Shown here: positions 57,898-64,000 of the stretch, piece by piece
Layout of the letters: every line of letters starts with the position of its first letter
Position numbering within the stretch: the first letter of the stretch is position 1
Source of the DNA: JADJPO01 sp963828555
GTDB taxonomy: Bacteria > Actinomycetota > Actinomycetes > Actinomycetales > Kineosporiaceae
Assembly: GCA_963828555.1 (NCBI GenBank)
Contig: CAWHEL010000004.1
Location: 1,860,001 to 1,924,000, forward strand
DNA length: 64,000 nucleotides
Direction of reading: 5' to 3'
Made by a program: the position numbers and the translations under genes
Notes under the pieces: generated by a model
Seen by the model: only the letters and a program-made list of their open reading frames with translations
The model's database searches: none
What the model was told of the DNA's origin: nothing

Positions 57898-58939
57898 CCT
57901 GCCCGACCTGCACGACCTCGATCACGCGGCGCTCGGCGGCGCTGCGACGGGCGGCATCCAACACGGCCAGCACATGGACGGCGTCCCGCGGGTCGACCGG
58001 CATCGCCGCCTGGCGCGTGGCGGCGTCCGCAGTAGTCAGCGCGGCAAGCACCGCCGGGTAGAAGTCGCCGTGCCCGCCGGGCGAGGTCGGCACGGGACGG
58101 CGCTCCTGGTCGCAGACCAGCCAGCCGGTGCAACCCGGAGCGTCGTCGAAGCCGAACACGTGCGCCTCTGTCTCGAACGCGGTCACCACATAGGTGGCGC
58201 GGGAGCCGAGCACCCGGGTGCGCGGCCCCGGCGCCCCGGCGACCGAGCTCGCCGTCAGATGACTGCGCACGCCGCCCGCGTGCTCGACCGCCAGGAAGGC
58301 CTCGTCCTCGGCAGGCGTCGTCCAGGCCGAGAGCTCGGCGTAGACCGAACGCACCGGGCCGAACAGCGCCACCGCCGAGTCGACCAGGTGCGGCCCGAGG
58401 TCGAGCAGGATCCCGCCACCCTGACTGGGCGGGGCGTTCTCCCGCCAGCGGTCCTTCGGCACCGGACGCCAGCGCTCCCACCGCCGCTCGAACCGGTGCA
58501 CCCGGCCCAGATCCCCTGCCTCACCTGCGGCGAGAAGCGTTGCCAGAGTGAGGTTCTCGGCGTCCCAGCGCCGGTTCTGGAACACCGTCAACGCCACCTG
58601 CGCGGACGCCGCGGCGTCGACCACGCGGGCCGCCCCGGCGGCGTCTACCGCCAAGGGTTTGTCGACCACCACCGGCACCCCTGCGGCGATGCAGGCCAGC
58701 GCGCCGGCCACGTGGGCCCCGCTCGGCGAGGCCAGCACGGCCAGGTCGATCCCGCCGGGAGCGAGCGCGTCATCCAGGGTCGGCACCACCGCGACGCCGG
58801 GCAGGTCGGCGCGGGCCTGCGCCGTCCGCTCGGGGTCGGCGGTGACCACGACGGACGGCGCGCTGCCCGCCGCCGCGAGCAGCGGCGCGTGGATGCCTCG
58901 CCCGGCCGAGCCGTAACCGACCAGCAGGACCCGGGTCAT
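57869..58939 (-). CDS. Gfo/Idh/MocA family oxidoreductase
   Basis: A 356-residue NAD(P)-dependent dehydrogenase. The Rossmann motif is LLVGYGSAGRGIHAPLL at the N-terminus. The family EKP motif appears as VVVDKPLAVDAAGA near residue 94 (Asp instead of Glu), and the catalytic region GGGILLDLGPHLVDSAVALFG keeps the Asp-x4-His pair. The C-terminal alpha/beta domain follows. Relatives oxidise sugars, inositols or related alcohols, but no substrate clue is present. It converges on the broken kinase and is 19 bases downstream of the MMPL transporter, so they may be one unit. Confidence 0.9.
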   Translation of the reverse strand: MTRVLLVGYGSAGRGIHAPLLAAAGSAPSVVVTADPERTAQARADLPGVAVVPTLDDALAPGGIDLAVLASPSGAHVAGALACIAAGVPVVVDKPLAVDAAGAARVVDAAASAQVALTVFQNRRWDAENLTLATLLAAGEAGDLGRVHRFERRWERWRPVPKDRWRENAPPSQGGGILLDLGPHLVDSAVALFGPVRSVYAELSAWTTPAEDEAFLAVEHAGGVRSHLTASSVAGAPGPRTRVLGSRATYVVTAFETEAHVFGFDDAPGCTGWLVCDQERRPVPTSPGGHGDFYPAVLAALTTADAATRQAAMPVDPRDAVHVLAVLDAARRSAAERRVIEVVQVGQVSRPRSSAW

Positions 58940-58958
58940 CTGCGCCCCACCGGCCTGG

Positions 58959-61268
58959 TCAGGAGTCGCTCCGGGCGAGCTTGCTCGGCCACCAGATGGC
59001 GCGGCCGATGTCGTGCGACAGGGCGGGCACCAGCAACGAGCGCACGATGAGCGTGTCCAGCAGTACGCCGAAGGCCACGATGAACGCGAGTTGGACCAGG
59101 AAGATCAGGGGCAGCACGCCCAGCGCGGCGAACGTCGCGGCGAGCACCACCCCGGCACTGGTGATCACTCCCCCGGTGACCGCGAGCCCGGTCAGGATCC
59201 CTCGTCGGGTGCCCTGTGCGATCGACTCCTCGCGCACCCGGGTCATCAGGAAGATCGAGTAGTCGATGCCCAGGGCGACCAGGAAGACGAAGCCGTACAA
59301 GGTCACCGTCGGGTCTGACCCGGGGAAGTCGAACACGTGGTTGAACACGATCGCCGAGGCGCCGAGAGTGGCCGCGAACGACAGCACGTTAGCGAAGATG
59401 ATCAGCACCGGGGCGAGCAGCGCCCGTAACAGCAGGGCCAGCACCAGGAAGATCACCAACAGGATCACCGGAATGATCAGGTTGCGGTCCGCCTCGGAGA
59501 TGTCCAGGACGTCGAGGTTGGTCGAGGTATCACCTCCGACCAACGCCTGAGGACTCACGGCGTCCAGGCCAGAACGCAGCCGACGCACCGTCTCGTACGC
59601 CTCCTGCGAGTCGGCCGGGTCGGCGAGGGTCACCTGGAGCTGGACCAGACCGTCCACCTGCTTGGGCGGGGCGGCCGGGTTCGGCGGCGCGCCGGCCGGG
59701 GTGTCGACCGTCCAGATCGTGGAGGCCACACCCTCGGTCGCCGTCGCGGTGGCCCGCAGTGCCTCAGCCTGCGCCGCAGGACCGACGACGAGGGCCGGGC
59801 TGACCGAGCCACCTGGGAAGTGCCGGGTCAACGCCTTGTCGCCGGTCACGGACTCCACCTCGGTGAGGAAGGTCTCGTCCTGGGAGATGCCGTCGGCCTT
59901 CAGGGTGGGCAGGAAGGCGGCCAAGGCCAGCAGCCCGATGGTGGTCAGCACCCAGACCGAGCGCGGGCGGGAGCCCACGAGTCGCGCCACCCGGGCCCAG
60001 ATCCCCGTGGTCTCGGGGCCTTCGGTGCCCACGTGCGGGACCCCCGGCCAGAACACCCACCGACCGTGTTCGCCCGGGGAGTTGCGCCCCGGCAGCACCA
60101 GCAGTGCCGGCAGGAAGGTCAGGGCCGACAGCATCGCGGCGGCGATCCCGATCGCGCCGACCGGCCCGAGGCCCTTGGTCGGGCCGAGATCGCTGAGCAG
60201 CAGGCACAACAGGCCGAGGATCACCGTGACTCCCGACGCCACGATCGGCTCGGCCGCCCGCTTCCAGGCCAGCCACATCGCCTCGTAGCGGTCGTCGTGG
60301 CGGCGCAACTCCTCCCGGTAGCGAGCGACCAGCAGCAGCGCGTAGTCGGTGGCCGCGCCGATCACCAGGATCGACAGGATGCCCTGGGCCTGTCCGTCGA
60401 GCGTGATCACCTCGTTCTTGGCCATGACGTAGACGACGACGCTGGCCAGGGTCAGCGCGAACAACGCCGAACCCAGCACGAAGAACGGCACCACGGGGCT
60501 TCGGTAGACGATGAGCAGGATGACCAGGACGGTGAGCAGCGCGACCCCGAGCAGGATGCCGTCGATGCCGCCGAACGCCTTGACCAGGTCGGCGATGGTG
60601 CCGGCGGGACCTGCGACGTAGACCTTGGCGCCGTTGGTGGCCAGCGTGTCGTCGACCTCGCGGATCGCCTCGATCGATCGCTGGATCGGGCTCTCGCCGT
60701 CCGCCAGCGTGGCGCCGAGGCCCTTGAGGTCGAAGTTCACCAGCGCCAGCGCGGCCTTGCCGTCCTGGGAGGGCAGCACCGCGACCGGGCCGGGGGCCAG
60801 GAAGTCGCCGACCCTGACCGAGGGGTTGCCCGCGACCGGCACCTCAAGGTCGGGGATCCTGCCGGCGAAGTCGGCCGCGGCGGCCAACTGCTGCGGGGTC
60901 AATCGCGTGTCACTCTCGACCAGCAGAAAGGCTGGGAACGTCTGTGAGGCGGAGAACTTCTTCTGCAGCTCGGCGGCCCGGAAGGACTCTGCGTCGGCCG
61001 GCAGGAACGAGGAGGTGTCGTTCTTCTGCACCTGCGCGAGCTTGCCCGAGTACGGCCCGCCGATCCCGGCGATGGCCAGCCAGATCAGCACCAGCGCAGC
61101 GCCGAAGACCCAGCGGTACCGGCGGATCCAGCTCTGACGCTGCGGCAGGTCGGCGTCCGGGTCCCCTCCGGAGGTACCGGTCGGCGCCAGGTAGCTGTGC
61201 AGTTCGCCCGGGCCGGACTCCTTGCCCCCGTCGGACGGCGGAGGGTCGGTACGACGGTCGGTGCTCAC
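58959..61268 (-). CDS. MMPL family RND transporter
   Basis: A 769-residue membrane transporter with two repeats of the MMPL type. Each half has an extracytoplasmic domain followed by five or six helices. Conserved segments are GAATDYALLLVARYREELRR in the first half and VALGIDYSIFLMTRVREES in the second, each with the Asp-Tyr proton-relay pair. The N-terminus is cytoplasmic and Pro/Asp-rich. Mycobacterial relatives export lipids, siderophores or drugs. The start is GTG 61268. It is divergent from a MarR regulator with a palindromic site between them, indicating a regulated efflux system. Confidence 0.93.
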   Translation of the reverse strand: MSTDRRTDPPPSDGGKESGPGELHSYLAPTGTSGGDPDADLPQRQSWIRRYRWVFGAALVLIWLAIAGIGGPYSGKLAQVQKNDTSSFLPADAESFRAAELQKKFSASQTFPAFLLVESDTRLTPQQLAAAADFAGRIPDLEVPVAGNPSVRVGDFLAPGPVAVLPSQDGKAALALVNFDLKGLGATLADGESPIQRSIEAIREVDDTLATNGAKVYVAGPAGTIADLVKAFGGIDGILLGVALLTVLVILLIVYRSPVVPFFVLGSALFALTLASVVVYVMAKNEVITLDGQAQGILSILVIGAATDYALLLVARYREELRRHDDRYEAMWLAWKRAAEPIVASGVTVILGLLCLLLSDLGPTKGLGPVGAIGIAAAMLSALTFLPALLVLPGRNSPGEHGRWVFWPGVPHVGTEGPETTGIWARVARLVGSRPRSVWVLTTIGLLALAAFLPTLKADGISQDETFLTEVESVTGDKALTRHFPGGSVSPALVVGPAAQAEALRATATATEGVASTIWTVDTPAGAPPNPAAPPKQVDGLVQLQVTLADPADSQEAYETVRRLRSGLDAVSPQALVGGDTSTNLDVLDISEADRNLIIPVILLVIFLVLALLLRALLAPVLIIFANVLSFAATLGASAIVFNHVFDFPGSDPTVTLYGFVFLVALGIDYSIFLMTRVREESIAQGTRRGILTGLAVTGGVITSAGVVLAATFAALGVLPLIFLVQLAFIVAFGVLLDTLIVRSLLVPALSHDIGRAIWWPSKLARSDS

Positions 61269-61305
61269 AGATCACTCCGAGTGCTCGAGAGAGATGTCGA
61301 ATCAG

Positions 61306-61317
61306 TCAGCATGCTGA
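61306..61317. promoter_or_regulatory. Candidate MarR operator
   Basis: TCAGCATGCTGA is a perfect 12-bp palindrome in the 71-base region between the divergent MMPL and MarR genes. MarR proteins usually bind palindromes of this kind and repress themselves and the neighbouring transporter. Binding is inferred from position and symmetry only. Confidence 0.55.
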
Positions 61318-61339
61318 ACGTTGCGCCTGACACTACCGT

Positions 61340-61804
61340 GTGTTCGTGGAGCCGCACACGCACGACCGGGCCGAGGACATGGAGTCCTGGGCGACCGGGC
61401 GACTGCTGTCCAGCGCGGCGCGCCTGGTCGAACACGACTGGAACCAGCATCTGTCCACGTGGGACCTCAACCACGCCAGCCTCGGCGTGCTGCACGTGCT
61501 GATCGGCGGGCCGATGACTCAGCGCGAACTGGCGCTCGCCGTGCAGGTGGAGGACCAGACGATGAGCCGCATCGTCGAGCGGCTCGAACGGTCCGGCTAC
61601 GTCGAGCGGCACCGCGACCGGTCCGACCGCCGCCGCCTGTTGGTTTCCTCGACCGTGCAGGGCCGGGCCACCTGCCGCCTGGCCACCAACCACCACAAAG
61701 CCGAGGAGTACTTCTCTGCCGTGTCCGATCTGCCCGGGTTCCGCGAGGGGCTGCTGGCCATCATCCGCGCCCGGTCCGAGCACCGCTGGGGCGACGTAGT
61801 CTGA
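61340..61804 (+). CDS. MarR family transcriptional regulator
   Basis: A 154-residue winged helix-turn-helix protein. The DNA-binding part reads GPMTQRELALAVQVEDQTMSRIVERLERSGYVERH, then the wing RDRSDRRRLLVSST, with flanking helices for dimerisation. GTG 61340 or GTG 61346 may be the start. It is divergent from the MMPL transporter and probably represses it until a hydrophobic ligand binds. lipB begins four bases after its stop; because conserved lipB genes are not normally tied to MarR, this nearness may be incidental. Confidence 0.92.
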   Translation: MFVEPHTHDRAEDMESWATGRLLSSAARLVEHDWNQHLSTWDLNHASLGVLHVLIGGPMTQRELALAVQVEDQTMSRIVERLERSGYVERHRDRSDRRRLLVSSTVQGRATCRLATNHHKAEEYFSAVSDLPGFREGLLAIIRARSEHRWGDVV

Positions 61805-61808
61805 GTCG

Positions 61809-62534
61809 ATGAGTGATCTGGCGTTCGAGGTGATCGGGATCGGCGTGGACCGCGTCGACTACCAGCAGGCCTGGGACCTGCAGCGCGCGGTGCACGCCAA
61901 GGTGGTCTCCGGAGAGGCGCCGGACACCGTGCTGCTGCTCGAACACCCGCCGGTCTACACCGCCGGCAAGCGGACCGAGCCGCACGAGCGCCCCGTCGAC
62001 GGCACCCCGGTGATCGACGTCGACCGCGGCGGCAAGATCACCTGGCACGGGCCGGGACAGCTGGTCGGCTATCCGATCGTGCGGCTGGACGACCCAGTGG
62101 ACGTCGTGGCGTACGTGCGGAGGCTGGAGACGGCCATGATCGGCATCTGCGCCGACCTGGGCGTGACCGCTGGGGTGGTGCCCGGTCGCACCGGCGTCTG
62201 GATCGCCGCCGACCAGGCGACCGGCCGGCGAGAACGCAAGATCGCCGCGATCGGCATCCGGGTGGCCCAGGGCGTGACCATGCACGGCTTCGCGATCAAC
62301 TGCAACCCGGACATGTCCTGGTTCACGCGGATCGTCCCCTGCGGCATCGCCGACGCCGACGTGACCAGTCTGTCCGCCGAACTGGGTCGAGACGTCACCG
62401 TCGACGAAGTCATCCCCCTGGCCCAGACCCACCTCCGCCACTCCCTCCCCCCAGGAACACCCCCCCTCGTGGGCACAACGTCACGCGATGCCCGTCTGGC
62501 GGGTGCAGCGTCACGCCGTGCCCTCGGCGGATGA
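61809..62534 (+). CDS. lipB: Octanoyltransferase (lipoate biosynthesis) with repeat-derived C-terminal tail
   Basis: A 241-residue enzyme transferring octanoyl from ACP to E2 and H proteins. Motifs are LLLEHPPVYTAGKRT, GGKITWHGPGQLVGYPIV, the catalytic Lys in RERKIAAIGIRV and catalytic Cys in RIVPCGIAD. The family normally ends near the LRHSL segment around residue 214; the remaining 25 residues (VGTTSRDARLAGAASRRALGG) are encoded by repeat family 2. Without that tail the length fits Rv2217. The product is the substrate of LipA, encoded 279 bases downstream. Confidence 0.93.
   Translation: MSDLAFEVIGIGVDRVDYQQAWDLQRAVHAKVVSGEAPDTVLLLEHPPVYTAGKRTEPHERPVDGTPVIDVDRGGKITWHGPGQLVGYPIVRLDDPVDVVAYVRRLETAMIGICADLGVTAGVVPGRTGVWIAADQATGRRERKIAAIGIRVAQGVTMHGFAINCNPDMSWFTRIVPCGIADADVTSLSAELGRDVTVDEVIPLAQTHLRHSLPPGTPPLVGTTSRDARLAGAASRRALGG
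62471..62523 (+). repeat. Repeat family 2, left copy (53 bp, in lipB)
   Basis: Two 23-base units with a common pattern, GGGCACAACGTCACGCGATG-CCC and GGGTGCAGCGTCACGCCGTG-CCC, separated by GTCTGGC. Each unit is an imperfect palindrome (GGGCAC ... GTGCCC). It lies in the last codons of lipB. Confidence 0.88.
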
Positions 62535-62699
62535 GCGCAACTCCACTCAGTCCCCCACCGGCCGTCACTCGACGCGAGCATGTAGCCGAGCGGCACGGCC
62601 CCGCCCGGCAACGCTCGAAGTGGATCATGTCGCACGTCGGCGCCACTCCAGGCAGTGACGACGTGAGCAGAACTGAGCGGCTTCACGCTCATACTCGGT

Positions 62700-62752
62700 T
62701 GGCACGGCGTGACGTCGCACCCACCAGACGGGCACAACGTCACGCCGTGCCC
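62700..62752 (-). repeat. Repeat family 2, right copy (53 bp, inverted)
   Basis: The reverse complement of this segment aligns with the left copy along its whole length, with about ten differences in 53 positions. It again comprises two 23-base units, the last being GGGCACAACGTCACGCCGTG-CCC on the plus strand, with ACCAGAC as spacer (the complement of the left spacer). Confidence 0.88.
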
Positions 62753-62813
62753 GAAAGGGGTGGGGTGGGGGGAGGCGCGTAGGCTGGGAGTTCGTGTATG
62801 AGCGGAGGGAAGC

Positions 62814-63755
62814 GTGTCGGTGACGCCAGATGGGCGGCGGCTGTTGCGGATCGAGGCGCGCAACGCCGAGACCCCGATCGAGCGCAAGCCGGAGTGGATC
62901 CGGATCACGGCGAAGATGGGTCCGCAGTACCACGACCTGCAGGAGCTGGTAAAGCGCGAGGGCCTGCACACCGTGTGCCAGGAGGCTGGCTGCCCCAACA
63001 TCTTCGAGTGCTGGGAAGACCGTGAGGCCACCTTCCTGATCGGCGGCAGCGCGTGCACACGGCGCTGCGACTTCTGCCAGATCGACACCGGCAGGCCCGA
63101 GCCCCTCGACCGCGACGAGCCGCGCCGGGTAGCCACCAGCATCAAGACCATGGACCTGCGCTACGCCACGATCACCGGCGTCGCCCGTGACGACCTGCCC
63201 GACGAGGGCGCGTGGCTCTACGCCGAGACCGTGCGCGCCGTCCACGACATCAGCCCGGGCACCGGCGTGGAGATCCTCACCCCCGACTTCTCGGGTAATC
63301 CCGAGTTCCTCGGCCAGGTTTTCGACGCCGCCCCAGAGGTCTTCGCCCACAACCTGGAGACCGTGCCCCGGGTGTTCCGCCAGGTCCGCCCGGCCTTCAG
63401 CTACGAGCGTTCCCTCGACGTGATCACCCAGGCCCGGCAGGCCCGCATGGTCACCAAGTCCAACCTGATCCTGGGCTTGGGCGAGACCCGCGAGGAGATC
63501 TCCGAGGCGCTGCGCGATCTGCACGAGGCGGGCTGTGACCTGATCACGATCACCCAGTACCTGCGCCCGAGCACCCGCCACCACCCCGTTCAGCGCTGGG
63601 TGCACCCCGACGAGTTCGTCGAACTGCGCGAGGAGGCCGAGCAGATCGGCTTCGCCGGAGTCATGTCCGGCCCGCTGGTCCGCTCCTCCTACCGGGCCGG
63701 ACGGCTGTGGGCCCAGGCGAAGGAGCGCCGGGACAACCCGCGAGGCCTATCCTGA
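62814..63755 (+). CDS. lipA: Lipoyl synthase (radical SAM)
   Basis: A 313-residue enzyme inserting two sulfurs into octanoyl groups. It has both clusters: the auxiliary [4Fe-4S] motif CQEAGCPNIFEC near residue 57 and the radical-SAM motif CTRRCDFC near residue 87. The auxiliary cluster is completed by the C-terminal SYRAGRLW motif containing the RSSYR signature. The GTG start at 62814 follows repeat family 2 by 61 bases. It is coupled functionally to lipB, lpd, sucB and gcvT in this window. The DUF4191 gene begins five bases after its stop. Confidence 0.96.
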   Translation: MSVTPDGRRLLRIEARNAETPIERKPEWIRITAKMGPQYHDLQELVKREGLHTVCQEAGCPNIFECWEDREATFLIGGSACTRRCDFCQIDTGRPEPLDRDEPRRVATSIKTMDLRYATITGVARDDLPDEGAWLYAETVRAVHDISPGTGVEILTPDFSGNPEFLGQVFDAAPEVFAHNLETVPRVFRQVRPAFSYERSLDVITQARQARMVTKSNLILGLGETREEISEALRDLHEAGCDLITITQYLRPSTRHHPVQRWVHPDEFVELREEAEQIGFAGVMSGPLVRSSYRAGRLWAQAKERRDNPRGLS

Positions 63756-63760
63756 GCACC

Positions 63761-64000
63761 ATGGCGCGCTTCTTCTCCCGGGGCTCGAACGACAAGCCCG
63801 CACAGCCCAAGAAACAGGGCAAGGTCGCTCAACTGCTGGCCATCTTCAAGATGACCCGCGCGGTCGACAGAGCCCTCGTCTGGTGGATGCTGCTGTCCTT
63901 CGCCGGCACCGTGCTGATCGGCGTCCTGCTCGGGTTCCTGGTGGCCGGGCCGATCTACGTCGGTGTGCTGTTCGCCCCGTTGGGCTTCATGCTCGCCCTG
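63761..64000 (+). CDS. DUF4191 membrane protein, 3' end missing
   Basis: The 80 visible residues start MARFFSRGSNDKPAQPKKQ, with a basic segment KVAQLLAIFKMTRAVDRALVWW, then a membrane helix (SFAGTVLIGVLLGFLVAGP) and the start of a second (VGVLFAPLGFMLAL) at the window edge. This order matches DUF4191 proteins such as Rv2219, which follows lipA in M. tuberculosis. It is cut by the right edge; function unknown. Confidence 0.85.
   Translation, partial: MARFFSRGSNDKPAQPKKQGKVAQLLAIFKMTRAVDRALVWWMLLSFAGTVLIGVLLGFLVAGPIYVGVLFAPLGFMLAL

Larger units (their letters stand above)
62471..62752. mobile_element. Possible MITE-like element with 53-bp inverted ends between lipB and lipA
   Basis: A 282-base segment bounded by two copies of a 53-base repeat in inverted orientation (62471-62523 and 62700-62752), separated by 176 bases with no convincing gene. 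Short frames exist on both strands, but none resembles a known protein and there is no transposase. The left copy overlaps the lipB 3' end. No flanking target-site duplication is obvious, so a REP-like pair is also possible. Confidence 0.5.

Noticed and set aside
62531..62782. Short open frames between lipB and lipA, one with several cysteines on the minus strand
   Set aside because: They begin or end in the inverted repeats, have no family similarity by eye, and fit random open frames in GC-rich DNA.

Overview
The window is a very GC-rich chromosomal segment of an actinobacterium. The evidence is frequent GTG starts, many 4-base start/stop overlaps, an actinobacterial cytochrome bc1-aa3 respiratory cluster with a di-haem QcrC, and a four-subunit oxidase with CtaF. 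The gene order follows the Mycobacterium tuberculosis region from about Rv2181 to Rv2219: mannosyltransferase, SRPBCC (Rv2185c), ArsA-like (Rv2184c), fadD15, NlpC/P60, DEDDh-GIY-YIG nuclease, trpD, ctaE-qcrCAB, ctaF, ctaC, adoK, erpA-like, glycerate kinase, cobT, cobS, gcvT, pepA, sucB, TIGR01777 epimerase, lipB, lipA and a DUF4191 gene. The correspondence is from memory of that genome. Genus cannot be assigned; a motile or Tad-pilus-bearing actinomycete outside the mycobacteria fits, because of an Flp pilin and a GGDEF-EAL protein.

Bases 1-6400: a truncated serine hydrolase, then a minus-strand operon (SRPBCC, ArsA-like ATPase, DUF5304-like, two tandem ROK sugar kinases, EEP hydrolase), then a GNAT acetyltransferase. 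Bases 6400-14170: a zinc-ribbon membrane protein, acyl-CoA synthetase, then a signalling block: a 927-residue protein with a degenerate receiver and a GAF-like end, a membrane histidine kinase, a NarL-type regulator and a 50-residue Flp pilin. Bases 14170-21830: GT87-type mannosyltransferase, NlpC/P60 hydrolase, NYN-domain protein, small zinc proteins, DEDDh-GIY-YIG nuclease, a standalone Lrp ligand domain and trpD.

Bases 21830-31383: the respiratory cluster. ctaE-qcrCAB on the plus strand and ctaCDF on the minus strand face each other across an L,D-transpeptidase. Electrons from menaquinol pass through QcrB/QcrA/QcrC to CtaC/CtaD. Bases 31534-39900: Aat, adenosine kinase, A-type Fe-S carrier, glycerate kinase, a large GGDEF-EAL protein and an M20 peptidase. 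Bases 39879-42626: cobalamin genes cobU-cobT-cobS, of which CobT looks degenerate. Bases 42653-48721: gcvT, pepA, lpd and sucB. GcvT, Lpd and SucB are lipoate-linked functions, as are lipB and lipA near the right end.

Bases 48876-62813 carry accessory genes interrupting the conserved order: a secreted HAF/PKD protein, a LigD-type polymerase without a ligase, two Ser/Thr kinases (one atypical, one frameshifted), an FAD oxidoreductase, a peptidase E, an oxidoreductase and an MMPL-MarR pair. Two repeat families are present. One is a 24-28 bp-armed palindrome found twice, 18.6 kb apart, once across convergent 3' ends and once over a kinase start. The other is a 53-bp imperfect repeat in inverted orientation flanking about 176 bp between lipB and lipA, where it forms the C-terminal tail of LipB. 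No tRNA, rRNA, CRISPR, IS transposase or phage genes were seen, and no gene-free stretch exceeds 300 bases.
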